From Clostridiaceae bacterium (GTDB taxonomy: Bacteria; Bacillota; Clostridia; Peptostreptococcales; Tindalliaceae): DNA of 64,000 nucleotides. Shown here in pieces: positions 15,332 through 23,698 of the stretch; the stretch's first letter is position 1, and each line of letters starts with the position of its first letter. Under the pieces are notes generated by a model. The model was not told the origin of the DNA, did not search any database, and worked only from the letters and a program-made list of their open reading frames with translations. Made by a program: the position numbers and the translations under genes. The DNA lies in NCBI GenBank assembly GCA_011390155.1, contig JAABSW010000001.1, forward strand, positions 246,953 to 310,952. Direction: 5' to 3'.

Positions 15332-17509
15332 ATGAAGACTCGTTTAGAAAAAATATTCGTTGTTTTTATAGTTATTAGTCTACTGTCAGGTGCAGTAGCA
15401 ATCAGTAACAGGATTGAAATTGAAAATTCTCATAACCAAGTAGAAATATTTATTGATTATTTTGAAGTAAATGAACTTGCTCGACAATCAGATCAAAGCA
15501 TGGAATGGTGGCTGGATTATTTCAAAAAATTAGGTGTTACACATGTTGTTCTGGAAGAAGAAAGTGTTGGATTAATGAGGCAGGCACTTATGCCTTTGAG
15601 AGTGGAAGTTGGTCAGGATTTGCTTAAAGAATGGAACTGGCAACAATTTGTGCCACCCGTTTTAAGCGAGTATCACGAAACACAAGGCATAAATGATTAT
15701 GATTTTATTTTAATGACGAAAGATGAAAAGATATATAATCAAATAGCGAGTGGTCTAATAAGTCGCTATCAAGAGGACCGCTACAAATTGTATCCTGACG
15801 TTGAAGGCAATGTGATTGTTATTCACGGAACCATTGAAGATGCAGTTTATAGTCCCCCTGCCGATTTAATGGATTTTGAAGGGGAAAATTATTATCGGGA
15901 AGTACGACTTCATTCATCACAACTAACACGATTGGGCCTTGGTTTTGACGAAGAAAAAATCAATAGAATTCAAAAGACGGGCCTTGGTATTATGCCGCGA
16001 CCTTATAGTTATTCTGATTGGGGTGGAACTAAATACCTAAAAGGATACTTAAACGATCTTGAAAAATGGGACATGATCCCCAGCGTTTTATTTTTTGGTG
16101 GTAAGCAATTGCCGGGTTATGATGATAATAGTTTATCCTTGTTAGGTCAGTTTATGTTGAAAAATGACGTTAAGGTTGGATTAGTAGAATCTTCGTTTCA
16201 ACGAGAACATCTGGAGCAAGATGGCTTGGAGGAACTTACTGAAATGCTTGATTTTAAAGCGGTGAGGGTCTTTAATGTCTGGCCTTTTGTTCAGGAAAGA
16301 TACCAGTACTATCACTACGAAGGTGCAGAAGAAATTGAAAACACTCTATACCGTGCAGTAACCGAACGTAATATCAGGATGATATATTTTAAACCCTTTA
16401 AAGAAACTTCCATGGTTTATGTGACAGATCCTAATGAGTACCAAAACATATTTCAGAGATTTGAGACGCGAATTGATAGCCATGGTTTGACCATAGGGGA
16501 AGCATCTGTTTTCCCGGACACTACACCGGGATTGCTATTACAAATGATGATGAGCATTGGCATTGCAGCAGCAGCTATATGGTTATTGAAAATCTTATTC
16601 CCTTTTTCAGATAGAGTGTTAACAGTTCTGTTGATACTGTGTGTCATGCTTATAATAAGTATTTTACTCATAAGTCAGGATTGGGGAGAAAAATTGTCAG
16701 CACTTTCAGCAGCCATATTATTCCCAAGCTTGTCTATGTGGTTGTTTTGCAACCAGACATACAGATGGATGATGTCTTCCCAGCGCATGTCCTATACAGA
16801 AGCACTTAAAAATGGCGTTCTGCTTTTACTTAAGATGTCATTGATTTCTGGCATTGGCGCTTTATTAGTAGCAGCCATGCTATCCGACGTACGCTACTTG
16901 CTGGAAATTGATATATTTAGAGGGGTTAAAGCAGGACAGTTGGTTCCAATTGGATTGTTTGGGGTGGTATTTTTACACTTTTTTGGTTATCGACGAAATG
17001 AAGAAGTGATAAAAAAACCGGGTATTCGCCCTTCAGAAATTAAGTTGTTACTATTGGAAAACATACGAGTACTTTATGTTGCGATACTGGGATTTTTAAT
17101 GATTGCAGGATATATTTACATTGCCAGAACAGGCCATGAAGGCAGCTTGCAGCCAACAGAAATTGAGATGATTATACGTAATATTCTTGAAGAGAAACTA
17201 CTTGTTCGACCACGTACAAAAGAATTTACAGTGGCATTTCCAGCACTGATCATGGGAGCATATATCGCTTCTCTTAAGTTTAAATCTTTGATCTTCATCA
17301 GTGGGCTTGCGGCCGTTATTGGGCAGACATCCATTGTGAATACCTTTAGTCACTTAAGAACGCCTGTTGTTGTTTCAGTTATCAGAACACTGTATTCACT
17401 GGCTGCAGGGACATTCTTTGCTGCGTTATATTTAGGGATATTCATTTTGTTTGTTTGGATTTTGGAAAAATGGGGGCCAAGGCTATGGCGGGCCTTGGAG
17501 AAGAAATAA
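15332..17509 (+). CDS. DUF5693 family membrane protein
   Basis: The 725-residue protein starts with a signal-anchor helix (about residues 7-26). An extracytoplasmic domain of about 370 residues follows (containing FFKKLGVTHVVLEEESVGLM when read across positions 15520-15580), then about nine C-terminal membrane helices from residue 400 on. The arrangement and the position immediately before csaB match the DUF5693 family found in Firmicutes. Function is not established; the neighbouring csaB and tagA-like genes suggest a role in building or exporting a pyruvylated cell-wall polymer. ATG at 15332 is preceded only by a weak GAGG. The 3' end is close to csaB. Confidence 0.78.
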   Translation: MKTRLEKIFVVFIVISLLSGAVAISNRIEIENSHNQVEIFIDYFEVNELARQSDQSMEWWLDYFKKLGVTHVVLEEESVGLMRQALMPLRVEVGQDLLKEWNWQQFVPPVLSEYHETQGINDYDFILMTKDEKIYNQIASGLISRYQEDRYKLYPDVEGNVIVIHGTIEDAVYSPPADLMDFEGENYYREVRLHSSQLTRLGLGFDEEKINRIQKTGLGIMPRPYSYSDWGGTKYLKGYLNDLEKWDMIPSVLFFGGKQLPGYDDNSLSLLGQFMLKNDVKVGLVESSFQREHLEQDGLEELTEMLDFKAVRVFNVWPFVQERYQYYHYEGAEEIENTLYRAVTERNIRMIYFKPFKETSMVYVTDPNEYQNIFQRFETRIDSHGLTIGEASVFPDTTPGLLLQMMMSIGIAAAAIWLLKILFPFSDRVLTVLLILCVMLIISILLISQDWGEKLSALSAAILFPSLSMWLFCNQTYRWMMSSQRMSYTEALKNGVLLLLKMSLISGIGALLVAAMLSDVRYLLEIDIFRGVKAGQLVPIGLFGVVFLHFFGYRRNEEVIKKPGIRPSEIKLLLLENIRVLYVAILGFLMIAGYIYIARTGHEGSLQPTEIEMIIRNILEEKLLVRPRTKEFTVAFPALIMGAYIASLKFKSLIFISGLAAVIGQTSIVNTFSHLRTPVVVSVIRTLYSLAAGTFFAALYLGIFILFVWILEKWGPRLWRALEKK

Positions 17510-17532
17510 TGTTTTCAGGAAAGGATAGACCC

Positions 17533-18618
17533 ATGAAAAGAGTGTTCATTTTTGGATATTATGGTTTTCATAACATTGGCGATGAGGCTATTTTGGAAGC
17601 GATCGTAGAAGAATTTCGCGAAATACTTCCTGACGTCAACATTACAGTGTTAAGCTATAATGCGTCGGAAACCTCAAATCGCTACCAAATAGCTGCAGTT
17701 AGTAGGAACAGGTTTTGGGAAGTTATAAAATCAATCAAAAATGCTAATTTGGTCATGAGTGGCGGCGGTTCAATATTGCAGGACGTAACAAGCAGCAGAA
17801 GTCTTATGTACTATTTAGGAATCATTTTTCTGGCTAAGTTGATGGGTAAGAAAGTAGCTTTTTATGGAAATGGTTTTGGTCCCATCTTGCGCCCATCAAA
17901 CCAGTGGCTTGTTAAACACATTATTAATTATGTTGATTTAATAACAGTGAGAGATGTTGAATCGCGAGAAGTGATGCAACAACTTGGCATAAAACAGCCG
18001 ATTCATGTAACTGCTGATGCTGCTTTCATGCTGAAAACACTAAATATGGATTTATCAGAAAGCCATAGGGATTTACACAGCAGAAAAGTGGCAATTTCGG
18101 TAAGACAATGGAAAAACAAAGAGCAGTATGTGCCAATTCTCGCTGCTTGTGCTGACGAACTGGTGCAAAAAGGATACGAAATTTTCATGATACCGATGCA
18201 GACGCCTTCAGATAGAATCATATCCGAAGAAATAATTCTACAAATGCAGTCTCCGGCCAAAATCATTAACTCTAAACCTACACCCAAAGAGATGATTGGT
18301 TTGATCGCTGGTATGGATTTTGTTATTGGTATGAGATTGCATTCATTAATTTTTTCCACCATTGCCTGTGTTCCTATGATTGGATTAGCATATGAAACAA
18401 AAATAACGAGTTTTTTAAAAATGGTGGAACAGCCATGTGCAGGGAATGTAGAAACGTTAACACTTGATGATATGATGATGACAACCAGTGAGTTTCTGGA
18501 AAACATGGATAATTATAGAGCGAAGATATCACATTATAATCATGAACTAAAGATGAAATCAGCGAAAAATACATTGTTGATCAAGTCTTTTCTAATGGAA
18601 GGAGATTCGTCGGTATGA
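17533..18618 (+). CDS. csaB: Polysaccharide pyruvyl transferase CsaB
   Basis: The 361-residue member of the polysaccharide pyruvyl transferase family adds a pyruvate ketal to the secondary cell-wall polymer so that SLH-domain proteins can bind it. Characteristic are GYYGFHNIGDEAILEAIVE at the N-terminus, MSGGGSILQDVTS, a GNGFGPI segment and the late GMRLHSLIFS. The frame is open from 17455, but the AGGAAAGG at 17517-17524 points to the ATG at 17533. The stop overlaps the next gene by four bases. Confidence 0.9.
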   Translation: MKRVFIFGYYGFHNIGDEAILEAIVEEFREILPDVNITVLSYNASETSNRYQIAAVSRNRFWEVIKSIKNANLVMSGGGSILQDVTSSRSLMYYLGIIFLAKLMGKKVAFYGNGFGPILRPSNQWLVKHIINYVDLITVRDVESREVMQQLGIKQPIHVTADAAFMLKTLNMDLSESHRDLHSRKVAISVRQWKNKEQYVPILAACADELVQKGYEIFMIPMQTPSDRIISEEIILQMQSPAKIINSKPTPKEMIGLIAGMDFVIGMRLHSLIFSTIACVPMIGLAYETKITSFLKMVEQPCAGNVETLTLDDMMMTTSEFLENMDNYRAKISHYNHELKMKSAKNTLLIKSFLMEGDSSV

Positions 18619-19358
18619 AGCCAGTTATCATTATGGATGTTCCGGTTCATCCGGTGACAAATGATGAGATCATTGATCGGTTGAAGGATATGATGAAAGA
18701 ACCTAAAATTCACTCCATCATGACTCCGAACCCAGAAATGGTTATGTTGGCAAACAAACACCCAGAATTAATGATGGCACTTACTAATGCTGACCTGGTT
18801 TTACCAGATGGAATTGGTCTTATTATAGCTTCCAAGATGAAGAAAATCGGTTTAAAGGAACGGGTAACAGGAATCGACACCATGGCCAAAGTGCTTCAAA
18901 TTTGTCATGAGAATCACATGAGAATATTCTTGCTGGGAGGGAAACCAGGACGAGCAGAAAAAGCTATCTCAAATATGCTGGAGAAATATTCTGGGATTGA
19001 AGCTGCTGGATGTCATCATGGTTATTACAATGACGATGAAAATGATAAAGTAGTCAGCCTAATTAATGAATATCAGCCACATGTTCTTTTTGTCTGTCTG
19101 GGATCCCCGCGGCAGGAGGTTTGGATTCATAAAAACAGTGATCAATTAAACTGCAGAATTACCATGGGGGTGGGCGGAAGTGTTGATGTGTATGCAGGGG
19201 AAGTAAAGCGTGCCCCCGCTATATATCAGCAATTAGGAATAGAATGGTTTTACAGATTGATTCAGGAGCCAACAAGAATACGGAGAATGTCTGTTTTACC
19301 TCTTTTTTTATGGAGATCTTTATGGATGCCAAAAAGGGTATACAGGAAAGAAAGGTGA
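18615..19358 (+). CDS. tagA: WecG/TagA/CpsF family glycosyltransferase (ManNAc transferase type)
   Basis: The 247-residue GT26 family enzyme in characterised cases transfers ManNAc from UDP-ManNAc to GlcNAc-PP-undecaprenol, the committed step in wall teichoic acid or secondary polymer synthesis. Motifs seen are TPNPEMVMLAN (18721-18755, with the catalytic Thr/Asn region), LVLPDGIGLIIAS, GGKPGRAEKA, GSPRQEVWI and GVGGSVDVYAGEVKRAP. It overlaps csaB by four bases, so the two form one operon. The acceptor here is inferred from the family and csaB context. Confidence 0.9.
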   Translation: MKPVIIMDVPVHPVTNDEIIDRLKDMMKEPKIHSIMTPNPEMVMLANKHPELMMALTNADLVLPDGIGLIIASKMKKIGLKERVTGIDTMAKVLQICHENHMRIFLLGGKPGRAEKAISNMLEKYSGIEAAGCHHGYYNDDENDKVVSLINEYQPHVLFVCLGSPRQEVWIHKNSDQLNCRITMGVGGSVDVYAGEVKRAPAIYQQLGIEWFYRLIQEPTRIRRMSVLPLFLWRSLWMPKRVYRKER

Positions 19359-19362
19359 TTAT

Positions 19363-20223
19363 ATGAAAAAAACAACGCTGCTTCTTGAATATGCTGGGAT
19401 GGCATTAGGAAGCGCTCTAATGGCCTTTGCGCTACATTTTTTTCTGGAGCCAAACACCATAGCACCTGGTGGTGTAACAGGGCTTGCCGTTGTTATTCAA
19501 CGAATCACAGCTGTTCCCATGGATGTAACAAACTTGCTCATTAACATTCCTTTGTTCATTATTGGAATTCTCATATTGGGAAAAGCCTTTGGAGCAAAAA
19601 CAGCCTATGCAACACTTATGTTATCTGTTTTTCTTAGGCTTTTCATCATTGTATTCGGCACAGAAGGCACCTTGACATCTGATATTTTATTGGCAGCAGT
19701 ATACGGCGGTGTTTCAATGGGTGTTGGTCTGGGATTAATATTTCGCCTTGGAGGCACGACTGGTGGCACCGATTTGGCAGGGGCTATTTTAAATAAGTTT
19801 TTCCCTGCTCTAAGCATCGCTAAACTCATGATGATTTTAGACCTTATCATTGTTGCAATTGCCGGATTGGTCGAGCGGAGAATTGAAGCTGCATTATATT
19901 CAGTGATTGCCTTATACATCACAGTAAAGCTGACAGATTTTATTGTTGAAGACCTCAGTTATTCCAAAGCGGTCTATATTATTTCTCAAAAACCGGTACA
20001 GATTAGTAATCGAATCATGCAAGAATTGGAAAGAGGTGTAACCGCTCTTGAGGCCAAGGGGATGTACACTGGAGCCCATCGCAATGTATTACTCTGTGTA
20101 GTGAATCGAGCAGAAGTGGCTAAGCTTAAAAAACTTGTTTATGAAGAAGACCATACCGCTTTTATTATGGTAACCACAGCGCATGAAGTGCTGGGGGAAG
20201 GATTCAAAGAAATAAAGAAATAA
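19363..20223 (+). CDS. YitT family membrane protein (DUF161/DUF2179)
   Basis: The 286-residue protein has about five to six N-terminal membrane helices (ending near residue 200) and a C-terminal cytosolic DUF2179 domain (residues about 215-285, with RGVTALEAKGMYTGAHRNVLLCVVN). The EPNTIAPGGVTGLA and GGTTGGTDLAGAILNKFFP strings are the repeated family motifs. Function is unknown; some members are thought to be transporters. It begins four bases after the glycosyltransferase and ends at a terminator. Confidence 0.9.
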   Translation: MKKTTLLLEYAGMALGSALMAFALHFFLEPNTIAPGGVTGLAVVIQRITAVPMDVTNLLINIPLFIIGILILGKAFGAKTAYATLMLSVFLRLFIIVFGTEGTLTSDILLAAVYGGVSMGVGLGLIFRLGGTTGGTDLAGAILNKFFPALSIAKLMMILDLIIVAIAGLVERRIEAALYSVIALYITVKLTDFIVEDLSYSKAVYIISQKPVQISNRIMQELERGVTALEAKGMYTGAHRNVLLCVVNRAEVAKLKKLVYEEDHTAFIMVTTAHEVLGEGFKEIKK

Positions 20224-20248
20224 CACTGAATAAGAGGTTAAAACTAAT

Positions 20249-20269
20249 ACCGCCCAAGGGCGGTTTTTC
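20249..20269 (+). terminator. Intrinsic terminator of the csaB operon
   Basis: GC-rich stem ACCGCC/GGCGGT (20249-20254 with 20259-20264), CAAG loop and a T5 tail (20264-20268). The stretch up to 20397 shows no further gene; no convincing promoter for the next gene was seen in it. Confidence 0.88.
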
Positions 20270-20397
20270 TGTTGTAAGTCGAAAGACCTGAATGTAATGG
20301 CTTAAGAAATTGTCATTATTCTGTAACCCAATCATCCATTTTATCGTCTATGATATAAAGGGAAAGAATAACTTATGACAGGAGTGGAACATTAGAA

Positions 20398-23300
20398 ATG
20401 AAATACTTAAATAAAAAGTTTGGAGTTTTCACCAGCATGTTCATCGTGCTGATTATATTATTTAGTTCTAATATAGTATTCGCCCAATCTTGGATCTATA
20501 CCGAGAGTTCAGAAACTAATATCGCAAGCGGTGTAACTCATCAGCATATTCTTCGTTTTGGTGAACAGGGATGGCAACAGATTAATGTGGTAAGAGTCAA
20601 TTTGGAAGATGAAAATAATAAACTGGAGCTTATAAAAAGCAGTAATGGTGTGAGCAGTAGAGAAACCTTGAGTAATATGATGAACCAACTGGAATCTCCC
20701 ATTGCGGGTATAAACGCTGACTATTTTTATTTAACACAACCGGATTCACCTTTAGGTATAATGGTAAAAAATAGTGAAATGATCAGCAGCCCTGTTTTTG
20801 ATCGACCATTCAGCAGCCTTACCGTCACGTATGATGGAAAAGCTGACTTGGCAAATTGGAAAAACTACTCATATATTTCTACTAAAAGTGGGAATCTTTT
20901 CAGTATTGAAGCGTATAATAAAATTTCATGGAACTACCATAAAATTACTTTACTGGACAGTCAATGGGGGAAGTTATCGCCTGGAGCATCAGCTGATTAT
21001 TTGGATTTAGTGGAAATTGTGGTTGAAGGGGATACTGTGAAAGAAATCAGACGTGGTCTACCGGGCACCGAAATACCTGAAAATGGATATATTCTGCTTG
21101 CATCAGGTCAACAAGGGGCTTCACTATACAAAGGCATACAGCTGGGAGAAGTAATCACATTCTATCCACATATGACGCCGAAACTTGATGATATAGAACT
21201 TGCGGTTGGTGGAGGCACTGTGTTGGTTCAAAATGGCCGACCTGTTCCTTTAAGTGAGTCAGTAAATGGTAACCATCCGCGGACTGCCGTAGGAATAAAT
21301 AGAACCGGCAATGTACTATTATTTGTTACCGTTGATGGAAGACATCGTTCTTTTACAGGTGTGGATGGGACCAGGCTTTCAGACATCATGATTGAGCTGG
21401 GTAGCGAAAAGGCGATAGTGATGGATGGTGGAGGCTCCACCACCATGGCCACGAAACCCATAGGTTCAAATGATGTTACCATTGCAAACAGGCCATCTGA
21501 TGGGAGTGAAAGAAGAATCATTAATGGGTTGGCAGTGGTTTCAACTGCGCCGAAAGGAAACTTACAGGGGTTGTTGTTTAAGAGTGACCAAAACCAGGGA
21601 TTTGTGAATCACACCATCGACCTAAGTGTCACTGGGTATGATGCCTATTATCAATTATACCCACTTAATCAACAGCAAATATCTTACCGGTTGGTCGAAG
21701 GAAATGGTAAAATTGATGGCAGCACATTAATACCTGAATCAAAAGGAAATATCATTGTTGAAGCCGTTGTTGGCGGTATTTCAGCTCGAAAAGAAATAAA
21801 TGTGCTAGGTGATGTTGCTGCACTTCAAATTCATGTGCCGAAGTATACCGTCAATTCTGGTGAAAGATTACCTCTTACTGTTGAAGGAATTGATCAAAAT
21901 GGATTTCGGGCACCACTTGGCTTTGATCGTATTCAATTATCTGATTCCAGTGGACTGGGAGAGTTTCAGGAAGGCGTTTATCAAACTGGACAAGGATCGG
22001 GAACGACAATTATTAAAGCAACCTACAATGGATTCCACGCTGCAGTGCCCATTAGCGTTGGTTTGAATAAAGCGACGGCAGGTAACCTGGGTCAATATCT
22101 GCCGACATTTCTAGGCTATCCGTCTATAGTTCAAGGACAAGTACGATTAACATCCGATGGTCCTGAGCATCACAATGCGATTCAATTGGATTATGACTTA
22201 ACGAGTGTTATGGAGACAGCAGCGGCCTATGCCGTATTTGATGAAGGCGGCATAGTTATTCCCAATAACACAACTCGTATTACAATGGATGTAAAAGCTG
22301 AAAACACAGCGCCTCACTGGATCCGAGGGCAGGTAAGAGGTGGTGATGGAAATATGCATACTATTGACTTTAAACAAGGGATTGACTGGACAGGTTGGCG
22401 AACACTTGAAGGCAATCTTCCGCTGGGAATTAAATTCCCGTTAACACTGGAACGTGTATATGTGGTAGAAACTGATCCTTCATACAAAACAAAAGGTACA
22501 TTATTGTTTAGCAACATTGCATTTCAAGTGCCTTACACACTTCCTACACTGACACAAGAGGAAAGTGGCGGCCAGGTTACTGATAACCTCAACAGAACTC
22601 CTGAGCAAATAAATCAACAATGGTTAGTATACGGAGGCACTTCTAATGAGGAAAAAGCTTTAGAGATTTTAACACATCTAAATCAATCAGGGATACAGGG
22701 ACTGATTACTGGTAACATGCCTTCACCTGTACGCAACCAAAGTGAATCAACTTTTTTCGGAGGTAATGGTGGTTATGGTGCTACAAATGTGAACAATGTG
22801 ATGATAATATCCCTGAACAACGGTTTGGATGGAATCAGAAGAACCAACTATCAGCAGTGGCCATGGCTTACTAACACGTTAAAAGGTTCACTTCCAAATA
22901 ATATCGTGATTCTGATGCCAAAACCTGTTTCTGGTCCATCGGGCTTTACCGATGAACTAGAAGCTGATTTGTTTGTTGATACGCTTATAGAATTAAATCA
23001 ACAGGGAAAAAATATTTTCGTGTTACATGGCAGTGAAGCTGAAGATGAGGTATTAATCAATGGAATAAGGTTTATTGGTACTGGTAAAAATGAGAATAAT
23101 GGGATTCAGCTCATGTTATCAGATGGGAAGCTCTTTTATGAAAGAACGAGCATTGGCAGTAGTACACCTGCGGCTCAACCGCCCCAGAGTAATATTACGA
23201 ACAACGTTATTAGTTTCAAGGTAGGCCAGCGATTCTATACATTAAACGGTAAACAAGTTCAACTGGACACAGCGCCATACATTAAAGATAGCAGGCTAAT

Positions 23301-23580
23301 GGTCCCTGTAGCACACGCATCAAATGCCCTTGGTATTCCCAAAGATGCGGTTGAGTGGGACGCAGAAAGTGAAACTGTAATAATTAGAGCAGGAGAAGGA
23401 AAAACATTGCTTCTCACCATTGGCAGCAATCAACTTTGGTTGGAAAACGAACAACTTGAAATGGACACAGTAGCAGAGATCACAGATAATAGAACGTACA
23501 TTCCAATTTCCTGGTTTGCAAAAGCCTTAAGCATCGATTTTTCATGGGATCCCAATACAGAAACAGTAATATTTAGATAG
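20398..23580 (+). CDS. Secreted phosphodiester glycosidase (NAGPA) multidomain protein with C-terminal stalk domain
   Basis: The 1060-residue exported protein has a signal peptide at residues 1-30 (hydrophobic MFIVLIILFSSNIVFAQ). An NAGPA domain follows at about 80-380 with AGINADYF, HPRTAVGINRTG, a DGR and MDGGGSTTMA; this family removes or cleaves GlcNAc-type phosphodiesters. Ig-like repeats span about 390-555, a jelly-roll carbohydrate-binding-like region about 560-720, and a region about 735-920 that looks like a degenerate calcineurin phosphoesterase. A copper-amine-oxidase N-terminal-like domain (LDTAPYIKDSRLMVPV) covers about 935-1060. It likely acts on cell-wall polymer, matching the neighbouring csaB/tagA genes. 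ATG at 20398 follows CAGGAGTGG. Confidence 0.85.
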   Translation: MKYLNKKFGVFTSMFIVLIILFSSNIVFAQSWIYTESSETNIASGVTHQHILRFGEQGWQQINVVRVNLEDENNKLELIKSSNGVSSRETLSNMMNQLESPIAGINADYFYLTQPDSPLGIMVKNSEMISSPVFDRPFSSLTVTYDGKADLANWKNYSYISTKSGNLFSIEAYNKISWNYHKITLLDSQWGKLSPGASADYLDLVEIVVEGDTVKEIRRGLPGTEIPENGYILLASGQQGASLYKGIQLGEVITFYPHMTPKLDDIELAVGGGTVLVQNGRPVPLSESVNGNHPRTAVGINRTGNVLLFVTVDGRHRSFTGVDGTRLSDIMIELGSEKAIVMDGGGSTTMATKPIGSNDVTIANRPSDGSERRIINGLAVVSTAPKGNLQGLLFKSDQNQGFVNHTIDLSVTGYDAYYQLYPLNQQQISYRLVEGNGKIDGSTLIPESKGNIIVEAVVGGISARKEINVLGDVAALQIHVPKYTVNSGERLPLTVEGIDQNGFRAPLGFDRIQLSDSSGLGEFQEGVYQTGQGSGTTIIKATYNGFHAAVPISVGLNKATAGNLGQYLPTFLGYPSIVQGQVRLTSDGPEHHNAIQLDYDLTSVMETAAAYAVFDEGGIVIPNNTTRITMDVKAENTAPHWIRGQVRGGDGNMHTIDFKQGIDWTGWRTLEGNLPLGIKFPLTLERVYVVETDPSYKTKGTLLFSNIAFQVPYTLPTLTQEESGGQVTDNLNRTPEQINQQWLVYGGTSNEEKALEILTHLNQSGIQGLITGNMPSPVRNQSESTFFGGNGGYGATNVNNVMIISLNNGLDGIRRTNYQQWPWLTNTLKGSLPNNIVILMPKPVSGPSGFTDELEADLFVDTLIELNQQGKNIFVLHGSEAEDEVLINGIRFIGTGKNENNGIQLMLSDGKLFYERTSIGSSTPAAQPPQSNITNNVISFKVGQRFYTLNGKQVQLDTAPYIKDSRLMVPVAHASNALGIPKDAVEWDAESETVIIRAGEGKTLLLTIGSNQLWLENEQLEMDTVAEITDNRTYIPISWFAKALSIDFSWDPNTETVIFR

Positions 23581-23588
23581 TTGAAAAG

Positions 23589-23617
23589 ACAGCGACGCAT
23601 TATTGTCGCTGTTTTTT
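23589..23617 (+). terminator. Intrinsic terminator after the glycosidase gene
   Basis: Perfect 8-bp stem ACAGCGAC (23589-23596) with GTCGCTGT (23605-23612), 8-base loop, T6 tail. Confidence 0.92.
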
Positions 23618-23698
23618 ATGAATGAATATCCTTTGAAAAGGTATATAGACTATAAACATGAGTGTTCACTGTGAAAGCAACATAAGGGGGAAATCAAA

